A DNA stretch of 64,000 nucleotides from Benincasa hispida (Eukaryota; Streptophyta; Magnoliopsida; Cucurbitales; Cucurbitaceae): contig NC_052352.1 in NCBI RefSeq assembly GCF_009727055.1, positions 25,889,557 to 25,953,556 of the forward strand, in the 5' to 3' direction. Position numbers and translations under genes: made by a program. The notes beneath the pieces are model-generated. The model saw only the letters and a list, made by a program, of their open reading frames with translations. It was not told the DNA's origin and did no database searches. Below, piece by piece: positions 1 through 12,004 of the stretch (the stretch's first letter is position 1; each line of letters starts with the position of its first letter).

Positions 1-1489
1 AGGTTTTGCCAGACCCATTTAAGGTGGACGATCGTTTAAGCGAGATGCTATCGATAGGCTCTCGATTCTTTAAGCGGTCGTTCTCTATCTCCAACGCGCC
101 TTCTATCTTTTCTTGGACGACGATAAAATAAAACTATTTTAATTTTAATTCATCGATTAAATAAATGTTGCCCACACTACCCATGTCGAACGTGAATTTT
201 GATTAATTATCATATAATTAACTAACTAATTAATTAAATAAATATATCATATTATATTTTATCCTATAGTTTGATATCACATATTACTATAAGTATTTTC
301 TCCTCTATTGATATAAATATATTTATTCTAATTTCCTCAAAAATTTGTATCTCATACATTTAGCCAATTATATCATATATATTAACCAGTCAGTATTAAT
401 ATCATTATACTGAACTTCTCTTGTCAATTTGAACATTTCAATAAACCCAAATATCGGTTCTCGACATTATCCAACTACAAGGGGACCTAATGGACTGTGG
501 CTCGGCTTCAACAGTCCATGAATAGCAACTAAACTCTTTATCCACGAGATCCACCATCCGTTAACTGTCAGGCAATTCACTAAAGACCAATAGCTGAATC
601 TTCTTACCATTATTATTTTTGTGTTATCGGATTATACAATCATGAATTACGATGAACTTCACAGACGCTCGTAAGTAAGTTGGGCCAATTATCGTTTTGC
701 CCCTTGTAGTTACATCTCACTTAAGTACCACTGTTCTCTAATGAACGATACAAATAAAGTCCTAACTATGTGTGAAACACTCTGGGCAAGAGAGTGTGTG
801 TGGGTCACATCTTCAATCCCCGGATCAGCCCTTAGGAGCTATCTATCTACTTACCTTCCTCGGGGAATGAGTGAATTCCATCTAGTGTAGCTGAGTTCCC
901 AGTCCCAAATAAACAAATCCCCAAAATGGTAGGTTTTCAATCGGCAACCTAGCCACTCGCACCCATACAAATCAAGGACCGCCTTAATGGCGTCAGGATT
1001 GAGGTCATGTTACCTATGGTCATCCTAGTGAAGTGAAGTCTGTCATGAACGGTGTTATATAACGAGACGTTTACACTTTTGGTCAGGTCTTATATCAAAC
1101 TCTTTATATAGGATGCCTCGTCGCATGTATTCCAACATGAATGATAACAGTCAGACCATCTGTGACAAGCCACAACACTGTGACATTCCACCAAAGCGGG
1201 CCGCATCATAGCCTTCAAGGATAAGGTTGTTTCCTCCTATATCCATATACTACAGACCATTTTGGTTATCACTCAAGACATGATCCACTTGTATGTCACC
1301 ACATACATGCTTGAGTCACATACAAATAATCAGGGATTTTATGTTTATTGGTTTGTGGTAAAGTAAATAAAACAAACAACTAAGTAAAATACAAGATGTG
1401 AAGTAAATATCATATATTAACAACACAAGCATTCGTACAAACTGTTTACAAACTACAGGACACGAGACTTTAGGGCATTAACCCCAACA
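1..1489 (-). mobile_element. Ty1-copia LTR (minus orientation), cut by the left window edge
   Basis: Read on the minus strand this begins TGTTGGGGTTAATGCCCTAA at 1489 and is preceded by a polypurine tract (complement of ATCTCCCACTTGTCCTAAAG, 1491-1510). That is the standard 3' LTR boundary of this copia type. The body matches the plus-strand LTR at 6090 onward in inverted orientation, for example the block around 1230-1330 against 6240-6360. The element continues left of the window, so the LTR end is not visible. It is an AT-rich regulatory repeat with no coding capacity. Confidence 0.8.
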
Positions 1490-1511
1490 ATCTCCCACTT
1501 GTCCTAAAGCG

Positions 1512-1760
1512 AAGTGGGGTGTACAATAAACTAGTACAAAACAATAAACTAGGGCATAAAATCCCATTACAAGAAAATCTCCCACTTGCCCTAGTCCAAC
1601 CGCGGGTGATCCTGTAGACCCATGCTTCGTAGGTGACCCTCAAACACTATAGCCATGAGAGCCTTCATAAACCAGGTCAGCAACATTAAAATGGCCTGGG
1701 TTAGACTGATCTGTTTCATCTCCTCAACCTCTTGAGGCGTCTTAGGATACATGTCCTTAG
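1512..1760 (-). mobile_element. Copia pol 3' end (RNase H tail), minus strand fragment
   Basis: The minus strand encodes the last part of a copia RNase H domain and the spacer before the polypurine tract. It matches the plus-strand tail at about 5900-6088 in inverted orientation, including the shared segment around LQDHPRLD. It is the internal 3' end belonging to the minus LTR at 1-1489. It is broken off at about 1760, where an unrelated tandem repeat and a gypsy-type LTR fragment begin. Only a fragment is present. Confidence 0.7.
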
Positions 1761-1774
1761 ATAAAGTGACTCCA

Positions 1775-2450
1775 TGCCTGAACAATGTCTTCGAGATTCA
1801 CCAGATATTGTATTTTCTTCGAAATTCACCAGTTTGTGTTTCCTTCAGGATTCACCAGTTTGTGTTTCCTTCAGGATTCACCATATTGTGTTTCCTTCGT
1901 GATTCACCAGAGGTAGTGAGCATGTTTAGCTACAGTAGGATAGAACTTAGTTTTTCATGTATGTATGTGTCCCATGAGGACTAGGACAGTTTATATGTTC
2001 CACCAGAGGTAGGCATCTAGAGGACATAGATGCCTAACCTGACCCCAATAGTGGGGTTACTTACTGAGTATTTTATACTCATTCTTTCTCATGTTGTTGT
2101 TTTAGGTAAGGATAAAGATGTACCGACGATGGACAAGCGGAATTTGTGATTGAGCCACTGGGACTAGTTTTATGCTTCCGCTCATGAGATTTAGATTTCT
2201 TTTCATGTTTTTCTTAACTTTCAGTTTTGATGATTGAAACTTGCTATTAATAATCGATTTCAGACTTATTTATTATCATTTATGATTTATGGTACCCTAT
2301 TGTTGTTTTTAATATTTGAATTTAATGAAAGCCTTTTGCACTTACCTTATTTATCATTTATTTCACCATAAAAGAATGTTGTTTTAAGTTCCATGCATGC
2401 ATGTATTTAGTAACGGCCTAACTTAAGTCCTAGGGGGTCGGGTCATTACA
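1775..2450 (+). mobile_element. Ty3-gypsy chromovirus-like LTR, 3' part
   Basis: The stretch ends at 2450 with GGGTCGGGTCATTACA, the kind of terminus seen in Tekay/Del-type chromovirus LTRs. It contains the typical promoter-proximal tract around 2060-2110 (TTACTGAGTATTTTATACTC, then GTTTTAGGTAAGG). No internal gypsy domain is next to it: copia gag-like sequence starts at once at about 2451. This is best read as a solo or truncated LTR inside older copia DNA. Its left end is uncertain. Confidence 0.6.
1796..1911. repeat. 26-28 bp tandem repeat, about 4.5 units
   Basis: Units start at 1796, 1824, 1850, 1876 and 1902, each opening with ATTCACCAG or ATTCACCAT and carrying TTGTGTTTCCTTC. Spacing is 28, 26, 26 and 26 bp. 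The array sits at the junction between the copia fragment on the left and the gypsy LTR fragment on the right, and is probably part of that LTR. Confidence 0.85.
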
Positions 2451-5400
2451 TTTAGTGACGTGTTGGCCAAGAACCACGAGCCCATGGTCTCAGCATGTGA
2501 GATCATGGAGTCCCTGCGTAGAATGTTCGAACAACCATCTAGATAGCTCAAGCATGAGATTCTGAAACATATCTTCAACTCTAAAATGGAGGAAGACACC
2601 TCTGTTCATGAACACGTGATGAATATGATGGTCCACTTTGACGTGGCGGAGATGAATGGGTCTAAAATCGATGAGGGCAATTAGGTTAGCATTATCCTGC
2701 ATTTATTGCCGGAGAGCTTCCTCCACTTTGTTTGCAATATGATTCTTAACAAAGACCACTCTCCTTAACGAGTTGCAGACTTACCAATCCTTGCTGAAAA
2801 GTAAGGAGAAAAAGGAGGTGAGGCAAATGTTGTCTCATATTCTAAAAGGTTCCATTGAGGTTCGACCTTAAGAACAAAGTTTGCACCTTCAACTTCTAAC
2901 TCTGGAAAGGGGAAGAAAAACATGGTGGTAAAAGGAAAGGGAATGGGCTTTCTAACCCGCCACCTATCGTCCAGAAGAAGCATCCACCGCCGGTTGAAAA
3001 AGGAAAATGTTTCTACTGTAACTAGGACGAACACTGAAAAAGGAATTGTCTTCGTTATCTGAAGGAAAAGAAGGTAGCCAAGGCTAACGCCAAGGCAGAC
3101 AAAGGTAAATATGATTTACTTGTGTTAGAAACTTGTTTAGTAGAGAATGATGATTTCAGTTGGATAATTGATTTGGGCACCACTAATCATGTTTGTTCTT
3201 CTTTTCAGTGGATTAGATCCTGACGTTAGCTAGAGACTGGTGAGATGACATTGCGAGTAGGCACCGGGCACATCGTCTCAGTTGTGGCAGTGGGAGGCAT
3301 CTAGTTAACTTTACAAAATAGGTTTCTTATATTAAAAGATGTCTTTGTAGTTCCTGAACTAAAAATGAATCTTATTTATGTAAAGTGTCTGTTATAATGC
3401 AATTGCACTCTTCTTTTAAATTGAATAAATTATTTATTCATAAGGATGGTGTTGAAATTTGTACAACTAAACTGGAAAATAACTTGTATATGCTAAGACC
3501 GTTAGCCTTAAGTTCCCTCCATAATTTAGAAATGTTTAAATTTGTCGTAACGCAATCTAAACACCAACGAGTTTCTCCAAAAAAAAGTCCAAATTTGGCA
3601 CCTTCGATTAGGACACATCAATCTCAATAGGATTGAGAGATTGGTGAAGAATAGCCTTCTAAGCGTGTTCGAAGAAAATTCTTTACCAGTGAGCGAATCT
3701 TGCCTTGAGGGTAAGATGACTAAAAGACCTTTTACAGGAAAAGGTTATCGAGCCAAAGAGCCTCTAGAATTAGTACATTTTGACCTTTGCGGTCCTATGA
3801 TGTGTGAGCTTGATGAGGCTATGAGTACTTTATCAGTTTTACTAATGATTACTCAAGATATGGGTATGTCTATCCGATGCAACGAAAGTCTGAATCTTTT
3901 GAAAAGTTCAAATTATTTAAGGCTGAAATTGAGAATGCTTTGGATAGACGAATTAAAACACTTTGATCAGATCGAGGTGGAGAGTTTTTGAATTCTGAGT
4001 TCTAGGACTGTTTATTAGAACATGGAATCGTTTCCCAACTCTTGGCACTGGGTACACCTCAGTAAAATGGTATAGCAAAGAGGAGAAACAGAACCTTGTT
4101 GGATATGGTTCGTTCGATGATGAGTTACTCTTCCTTATCAGACTCGTTTTGGGTTTCGCAATGGTGGCTCGTTAGAACGTTTAGTAAGGACTGATAAAGC
4201 CAGAAGAGGTTTTTTATGCTATTTCAACATCCAACGCGGTATACATTCTCAATTGTGTTCCTTCTAAGAGTGTTGCGAGAACATCTCTGGAGTTGTGGAA
4301 TGGGTGTAAAGCTAGTTTACGTCACTTCTGCATATGGGGTTGCCCAGCACATAAACTTGAGGCAAATCATAAGAAGTTGGAATCACGATCGAGGTTGTGC
4401 CTCTTTGTAGGCTATCCCAAAGGTACACGAGGGGGTTACTTTTATGATTCGTCCGAAAACAAGGTGTTAGTTTCCACGAACGCTATTTTCCTGGACGAGG
4501 ACCATATTAGGGAGCATAGTCCACATAGTAAAGTCATGTTAAGTGAGCTTTCCAAAGAAACTACTGAAACTTCAACAAGAGTTGTTGAAGAACCTACTTC
4601 ATTAATCAAATTTATTGATGATAGTTCATCTGGTAGGTCGGTTCCACCTCAAGAGTTGAGGGAATCTTGACGCAGTGGGAGGGTTATGAACCCGCCTGAT
4701 CGCTATCTGGGTTTCACGAAAATCCTAGTTATGGTGGTAGATGGCGACGTTGAGGATCCATTGTCCTATCAAAAGGCAATGGAGAATGTTGACTGAGATG
4801 AATGGGTCAAAGCCATGAATCTCGAGATGGAGTCGATATACTTCAACTCCGTATGGGATCTTGTAGATCAGCCAGATGGGGTAAGACCTATAGGTTGTAA
4901 ATGGATCTACAAGTGCAAACAGGGTACTGATGCGAAGGTGCAAACCTTCAAGGCTCGACATGTGGCAAAGGGTTATACCCAGGTAGAGGGAGTCGACTAA
5001 GAGGAGACGTTCTCACCTGTTGCCATGTTAAAGTTGATCTGCATCTTCCTGTCCATTGCCGCTTATTATAATTATGAGATCTACCAAATGGACATCAAGA
5101 CGGCTTTTCTGAATGCCCAAGGTCAAGAGCAAGAAGTTTGCCCACTAACCCATGTCCAAACGCGATTTTTAGCATAATTATCTTATAATTAACCAATTTA
5201 ATTAATTAATTAATATAATCATATTATATTTATATCCTATAGTTGGATATCACATATCTACTATAGTATTTTCTCCTCTATTTGATATAAATCATATTTA
5301 TATCTAATTTCTTCCAAAAAAAATGTATCTCATACGAGATAAATTTAGCTAATTATATCATATATAATCAAACTTCATCTTGTCAATTTGAACATTTCAA

Positions 5401-6089
5401 ATTAACCCAAATACTGGTTCTCGACTTTATCCAAGCTACCCAGGGGACTTAATGAGCCTGTGGCTCGAAGCTCCAACGGTACATGAATAGCTGACTAAAC
5501 TCCTTAGCCTGACTTTCAGACTAACAAAGACTCTCGAAAGTCCACTTTAGGGTCAGTATTTACTATTAACGGGGGAGCTGTAGTGTGGCAGAGCACTAAG
5601 CAGGGGTACATTTCAATCCTACGAGGAGGCTAATACGTAGCGGCTTGTGAAGCTGCTTAAAGAGGCTGTCTGGCTCAGGAAGTTCTTGATAGAGCTGGAA
5701 GTTGTTCCAGATATGTCTAGGTCCATCACCCTCTATTGTGACAATAGTGGTGCTTTGGCCAACTACAAGGAGCCCAGGAGTCACAGGCGCGACAAACACA
5801 TAGAGTGGAAGTATCATCTGATCTGTGAGATAGTGCATCGAGGAGACGTGATCGTCATGAAGATTGTCTCGAAGCAAAATGTTACTAATCCGTTTACGAA
5901 GACTCTCACGACTATAGTGTCTAAGGGTCACCTTCAGAGAATAAGTCTACAGGACCGCCCGCGGCTGGACTAGAGCAAGTGGGAGATTTTATTTCACTGG
6001 GTTTTTATGCCCTAGTTTATTGTTTTATACTTGTTTGTTTTTTTTTTTTTTTTTGTACTCCACACTTTGCTTTAGGACAAGTAGGAGAT
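2451..6089 (+). pseudogene. Decayed Ty1-copia gag-pol (plus strand)
   Basis: Plus-strand remnants follow copia order: gag-like region (about 2451-2760), a zinc knuckle C-x2-C-x4-H-x4-C with stops (about 3015-3055), and an aspartic protease region with DLGTTNHVC instead of the usual D-S-G/A (about 3165-3205). Then come the integrase HHCC region (about 3600-3800), the integrase C-terminal part (about 4290-4530), the RT start with IYKCK and a KARHVAKGYTQVEGVD segment (4815-5125), and the RNase H end with LYCDNSGA (about 5570-5973). A TAGGAGATTG polypurine tract runs straight into an LTR at 6090. Many stops and frameshifts occur, and most of RT is replaced by an LTR fragment at about 5145-5515. 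It cannot encode a working polyprotein. Confidence 0.85.
5145..5515 (-). mobile_element. Copia LTR fragment replacing part of pol
   Basis: This block matches 170-545 at the left edge in the same orientation, with shared segments such as GATATCACATAT, TATTTTCTCCTCTA and CTTGTCAATTTGAACATTTC. It interrupts the reverse transcriptase after the KTAFLN motif and ends before RNase H resumes at about 5570. The missing central pol suggests substitution by rearrangement rather than simple insertion. Confidence 0.7.
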
Positions 6090-7490
6090 TGTTGGGGTTT
6101 TTGCCCTAAAGTCTTGTGTCCTGTAGTTTGTAAACAACTTTGTAAGAACGCTTATGATGTATAATATATATGATATTTACATCACTTCTTAACTTTACAC
6201 ATTTGGATGATTTTTATTTTACCACAAACCAATAAACTTAATATCCCTGGTTGTTTTTATATAACTTCAACATGTATGTAGTGACATACAAGTGGATCAT
6301 GTCTTAAGTGACAACCAAAATGGTCTGTAGTATATGGATATAGGAAGGAAACCTTATCCTAGTAACACTACGAACGTGGCCCGCTTTGTGGAATTGTTAC
6401 AAGTGTCGTGACTTGTCACAAATGGTCTGATCTTGATCATTCGTGTAAAGGACATGCAAGCGGGGGCATCCTATACAAAGAGATTGTATAAGACCTAACC
6501 ATGAAGTGTTAATGTCTCGTTATATAATACCGATCATGACAAAGACTTCACTTCACTAGGATGACCATAGGTAATATGACCTCAATCTTGAGTGAATTGA
6601 GAACTTCTGCCATTGAGGGCGGTCTTTTGATTTGCATGGGTGCGAGTGGCCAGAGCGCCGACTCAAACTACCACTTTGGGGATTCGTCTGATTTGGGCGC
6701 TGGGAACTCAGCTTCACAAGATGAAGTTCACTCTTTCTCCAAAGCAGGGGTAAGTAGATAGATTGCTCTCTTAAGGAATAATCCCGGAGCTTGAACGATG
6801 TGGCGCCACACACTTTTTTATGGCCCGTGAAGTGTTCACACATACTAGGACTATGTTGTATTGTTCATTAGAGGGATCGATGGTACTTAAGGAGTAAGAT
6901 GTAACTACAGGGGCAAAATGGTAAATTAGCCTGCTGTAATTATGAGCATTTATGAAGGGTCATCGTACTGATGATTGGTTATATCCAATGGATATAAAAA
7001 TATATCCATGGTAAGAAAAGTTCAGTTGTTGGTCTTTAGTGGAATGTCTGGCAGTTAACGGATGGTGGATATCGTGATTAAAAAGTTCAGTCAGCTATTT
7101 ACGTACCGTTGGAGCTTCGAGCTATAGGTTCATAAGGTCCCCTTGGTAGCATGGATACAAGTTGAGGGTCAGTTTTTGGGTCAGTATCAAATGTTCAAAT
7201 TGACAAAAGAGAGTTCGATTATAATATGATATAATTGAACTAGTTAATTATATATGATATAATTAACTTTATGGATGATATACGTTAATTTGGAAGAAAT
7301 TGGATTTAAATATGATTTATATCTAGTGGAGGAAAAATACTATGATTAATATATGATATTAATTCATAAGTTATGAATATGATGTGATGATATTTATTGT
7401 CTGTTAATTGGACAGTTAAAGGGGTAATAGGACGGCGCTCTTCTGTTTTCATAACGGATGAGTAACTTGAAAAATCAGTTTGACACGCTT
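6090..7490 (+). mobile_element. Ty1-copia 3' LTR (plus orientation), truncated
   Basis: It starts TGTTGGGGTTTTTGCCC right after the polypurine tract AGGACAAGTAGGAGAT. The body is the inverted counterpart of 1-1489 and resembles the LTRs at 13519 and 18977; the block GGTACTTAAGGAGT with TGTAACTA recurs at about 6890 and 14150. Sequence similar to a gypsy LTR begins at about 7494, so the copia LTR is cut there. No clear CA end or target-site duplication is visible. Confidence 0.8.
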
Positions 7491-7493
7491 AAA

Positions 7494-8391
7494 TAGCTAA
7501 GTACTTCTCAACCCATTCAGAAATTTAGCTACTCATGCGTGGTATGGAGAGGTTGAACATAGATTGAAATGAAGTTTCAATTTTCTGCAGATAAAGTACT
7601 GAATACAAAATAACAAATGGATTTGGGAAATGAGAAGCCCAGTAAGCAATGTCTTGCTTCCCACGGCCTTTTACACTGGTCTTTATCACTTCAACTCAGT
7701 TTAAGTTGTGTATTCTTGCTCTCGCAAGTGTTGGCCTCTCTCCTTTATGTTGCTTTCTGGCAGTCTCTCGATCTGTCCGAGAACGATTTTTCTTGGCTTT
7801 TTCTCATCTCCTTGCTCTCTCCGTCCTTTAAGTATATGTATGAGTATGTGTGTGAACAAACTCACCCTCTCCTTTGTCTCTTTGGTGGCCTTCGGATTTA
7901 TAGATTTCAAGGTGAAGCAACTTTTCTTGCAAATGATTGCAATGATGGGCGGCATTAATTCCCCTATTCTGTTGCGCCGTTTAATAGTCACCGAAAGTTG
8001 AATGTACTGGCTACAGTGTGGCTTTTAACGGCTTATCAACTAAATTCTGAATCGACTATTTTCAGCTTTCCATCCCATCATGATTTAGTATGTTATCACC
8101 TTGATGTGAGGTCTTTATGCGATCGCCTTTTTAAGAGACTTCTTACGATCGCATGACTTACGATCGCAACTTCAAGCGCGCTAACGCATTGTGCCCTTGG
8201 ATCACAATTTCATATGTGCCATCGCACTGTACCTGCACAAAATAGGTAAATTAACTATTTTTATGCGACTCGCGATCGCAATCCCTTTTAGTTTAGCGCT
8301 TTTGGACATGATATTCCCTATTTTACCATCATATTCTTTCATTGTTTTACTTATTTGAGTTGTAATAACTTGTATTTCTACCAGTTATCAC
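7494..8391 (-). mobile_element. Ty3-gypsy 3' LTR (minus strand), truncated copy
   Basis: This is a direct repeat of 11101-12004, similar along about 900 bp from AGCTAAGTACTTC to ACCAGTTATCA or ACCTGTTATCA. On the minus strand it opens TGATAAC and is preceded by a polypurine tract (complement of CACCCCCAAATTTAAAAC, about 8390-8408). That marks it as the 3' LTR of a minus-strand element. Several TGCGATCG/CGATCGCA palindromic words occur at about 8115-8285. The far end is lost at the junction with copia LTR sequence at 7493. Short open frames inside it are not genes. Confidence 0.8.
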
Positions 8392-9860
8392 ACCCCCAAA
8401 TTTAAAACAATGCTTGTCCTCAAGCATGAACTAAAGATTCTCTTTAAAGATTCAAATGCCTTTACCCTACTTCGATTTCTCAAGGTGCCTTATTCAAATT
8501 TCATGAACCAATGTCTTCTTAATTTCTATCCTGATCTCTTCCTAAAATATTTCTAATCTGTAGGGACCGCAAGTTTAACCTTAAAAAAAACTTTACTAGT
8601 TTCCAGGACATCGCATGTTTTATTTCAGATTTTCTCAAACCGGGGTGTTCAAGTGATTTTGACCCTTGCGAGATTCAGATATTTGTTTTGTGATCTTGCG
8701 CTGATCCGAGTACCCAACTTCGTTTTGGCTTGACCCCACGAGTGTCATGCGGGCATCCAACTACGAGCAAGACGCTTTTTCTCAGTCAAAACTCATGCCC
8801 ATCTCTTTATTTGGCAATGGAGTTTCGATCACTTTGTTTATGCGTTGATCACGATTTCCACTTTCGTTTTGGTTTGCCCCCACGGGTGTCATGCGGACAT
8901 CCAACTACTAGCAGGATCCGATCTCAACGTTAAAATTTTTTTATTTTTTTTTTATTTTTTTAGATTGATTGAATTTCTAAAAGTAATAAGGTTTAAAATA
9001 AAAATACTAGCACTCCCAAATTTACATATTGCAATGTCCTCATTGCTGAGAGACGAAATAACTCATGCGATGGGCTTATGAAATTGCATAAACATAGTTT
9101 TGAAGGAAAGGTTGTAGATCGCTAAATTTTAGAAATGTTTCATGAATTGATTCTTCTGAAATTAATTCGACTCTATACATGCGATAAGAAATAAAGGCAT
9201 GAATTTCATCATTGAAGTCATAATTAGTACGCGGTGAATGCGGCGACTAAATAAAGTAATAAAAAATTCCATATTGAGTCAAACTAAAGAGGATGCGATA
9301 GTAGAATTTAGCAATATTAAATTGAAACGTGAGAAGTGAAAAATTGAAATAAGAATAGGCAAGGAAAGATACAACCCCCAAATTTGCTTTGTGACTCGCA
9401 TCTCTTTTGATCACATCCTTTCCTGCAGTGGGCTGATTCCTTGATTGTGATGGGCTGATCGAACAAGTCGCGTGTTTACTACGATCAGTGATAAATATCA
9501 AGAGGATAAAAAGTATGAAAGAGTTGGCAATTCTAAAGAGTAGTGATCATGGAAAAAAATAAGATAGATCCATGAAAGAAAAACAAAAAGAAGGATACTA
9601 AAAAAAAGGATTCATCCCTAATGAGTGTGTGTTGCTTATCAACGCAGGGACTATACTTTTCTTCTTTATTCTGGATTCCTTAGGTCCACGGAGGTTTTCT
9701 CGCGTTGGAAATCTCCTCCATGATATATCTTGACTCTTTGTCCATTTATCTTAAATGCGTTGGTCCCCTCTTCGTTTGTTAATTCTACCGCTCCATGCAG
9801 GAATACTTCTTTAATTATGAATGGTCCAGACCAGCGTGATTTCAATTTTCCCAGAAAGAG
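8392..9860 (-). mobile_element. Gypsy element 3' untranslated internal region
   Basis: This lies between the integrase remnant and the 3' LTR of the minus-strand gypsy element. It has the polypurine tract at its left edge and no coding domain. A second CACCC/CCCCCAAATTT-like tract sits at about 9373. A short duplication is visible: a roughly 40-bp segment (CCACGAGTGTCATGCGGGCA / CCACGGGTGTCATGCGGACA) occurs at about 8735 and 8879. Nothing else was recognised. Confidence 0.6.
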
Positions 9861-10383
9861 TCATAGCCTAGAATTGAACAGTAAGACCTTCTGAACTACC
9901 TGGAGATTCTTTTCACACAGTCGCTTGTCATGCCAACGCTTCGTACATTCTTTGTAAATTTTGGCATTTTCATATGCCTGTAGTCTCCATTCGTCCAGCT
10001 CAAGTAACTGAAGTCTTCTTTCCTCCCCTGTAGCCTTCAGATCAAAGTTAAGCTTTTTCACTGCCCACAGCGCCTTATGCTCTAATTCCAACAGCAGATG
10101 ACATGCCTTCCCAAACACCAACACATACAGGGACATGCCTATGGGTGTTTTATAGGCAGTCCTATATGCCCACAAGGCATCGTCAAGCTTCATGGCCCAG
10201 TCCTTCCGTGAGGGATTCACCACCTTTTCTAAAATCAGGTTGATTTCTCTGTTAGAAACTTCAGCTTGTCCGTTTGTCTAGGGGTGATATGGGGTGGCGA
10301 TCTTATGATGGACATTGTATTTGATCAGCAATTTGTTAATGATACGATTGACAAAGTGGGTTTCTTTGTCACTTATGATGTAT
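9861..10383 (-). pseudogene. Ty3-gypsy integrase fragment (Athila/Tat-like)
   Basis: On the minus strand, the integrase core begins near 10383 with a SDKETHF motif (a D of the D,D,E triad region) and runs through ATPYHP and [12 protein letters not shown], which holds the glutamate. It continues with the [17 protein letters not shown] and [16 protein letters not shown] blocks typical of plant Ty3-gypsy elements. An in-frame TAG lies between ATPYHP and TNGQ, and the open frame from 10223 ends at 9861. Upstream gag, protease, RT and RNase H are absent: LTR-like sequence joins directly at about 10385. It is a non-coding deletion remnant. Confidence 0.85.
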
Positions 10384-10385
10384 TT

Positions 10386-12004
10386 GCGTGAAATTATGAT
10401 ATGTTATGGTGTGAGTTTGCAGTGATGTGTGTTATGCGGTGATCATGCAAGTTTTCCTAACAAGGCCCAAGTCTAAGCCTCCTTAGGTTTCCTAGTAAAT
10501 CCAGAGTCAAACACAAGGATTACTAGTAGATATGCGACAAACACCTTAATTCTATTGAGGTGGTAAAAACAAATGAAGTGGATAGTGTTTTGATTTAGAG
10601 TTTTCCTCTACGACGGATTTAAACGTGGAGTGATGAAAGCGTAGAGTTAAATGAGTATACGATGAAGGGGTTGAGAAGGGTTTTAGCTAACATTTCCTAA
10701 GATTTTGCATAAGTTATGCGATCATACTATACACAAATTTCAGTACAACATCTCTCAATGCAGAATGCCTCAATTCCTATTTCTAGGATGCATGCGATGT
10801 ATATGCGAAACAGTCGATAGGACTTATTTCTAAGTCTCTACTCTTGCATATACGATGATGAATGATGCACACATAAAACAAGGTGACCGCATACCACCAT
10901 TCCTATTTCTAGGGCGCATGCGATGTGTAAATAGCAATAGAACTTATGCCTAAGTTTCTACTTCTTGCTTATGTGATTCTAATCCGACTCTCTCAAGCCT
11001 AGATTCTATCTTTAGACTCCTCTCTCAAGTATGTCCAAAGGGTGAATGATGCATACATAAGACAAGATGATCGCATAAAATGTAAATCTTAAGTCATGCT
11101 AGCTAAGTACTTCGCAATCCATTTAGAAATTTAGCTACTCATGCATGGTACGGAGAGATTGAACATAGATTGAAATGAAGTTTCCATTTTCTGCAGATAA
11201 AGTACTGAATACAAAATAACAAATAGATTTGGGAAATGAGAAACCCGGTAAGCAATGTCTTGCTTCCCACAACCTTTTACACTGCTCTTTATCACTTCAA
11301 CTCGGTTATAGTTGTGTATTCTTGCTCTCGCAAATGTTGGCCCTCTCTCCTTCATGTTTCTTTCCGGCAGTCTCTCGATCTGTCTGGGAGCGATTTCTCT
11401 TGGCTTTTTCTCGTCTCGTTGCTCTCTCCGTCCCTTAAGTATATGTATGAGTCTGTGCGTGCATAGACTCATTCTCTCATTTTTCTCTCTGGTGGCCTTC
11501 GGTATTTATAGATTTCAAGGTGAAACAGCTTCTCTTGCTAATGATTGCAATGATGGGCGGCATGAATTCCCCTATTCTGTTGCGCCGTTTAATAGTCATC
11601 GAAAGTTGAATGTACTTGCTACAGTGTGGCTTTTAATGGCTTGTCAACTAAATTTGGAATTGACCATTATCAGCTTTCTGTCCCATCATAATTTATTATG
11701 CTATCACCTTGATGCGAAGTCTTTATGCGATTGTCTTTTTAAGAGACTTCTCACGATCGCATGATTTGTGATCGCAACTTCAAGCGCGCTAACCCATTGT
11801 GCCCTTGGATCGCAATTTCATATGCACCATCGCATTGTACCTGCAAAAAATAGGTAAATTAACTGTTTTTATGCGATGAGCACTCGCGATGGCAATTCCT
11901 TTTAGTTTAGCTCTTTTGGACATGATATTGCCTATTTTACCATCGTATTCTCTCATTGTTTTACTTATTTGCGCTATAATAACTTGTATTTCTACCTGTT
12001 ATCA
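10386..12004 (-). mobile_element. Ty3-gypsy 5' LTR (minus strand)
   Basis: The right part, 11101-12004, is a direct repeat of the LTR copy at 7494-8391. On the minus strand it starts TGATAACAGG at 12004. The left part (about 10386-11100) has no partner, because the other copy is truncated. It contains two similar segments, each with TCCTATTTCTAGG and a GCGCATGCGATG/GATGCATGCGATG word (about 10777 and 10900). The left limit is set by the integrase junction and is tentative; a genuine primer-binding site was not found. Confidence 0.65.

Noticed and set aside
7617..8001. Overlapping open frames of 60-113 codons on both strands
   Set aside because: They lie wholly inside the gypsy LTR and recur with changes in the partner LTR at 11229-11764, so they are chance frames in a repeat.
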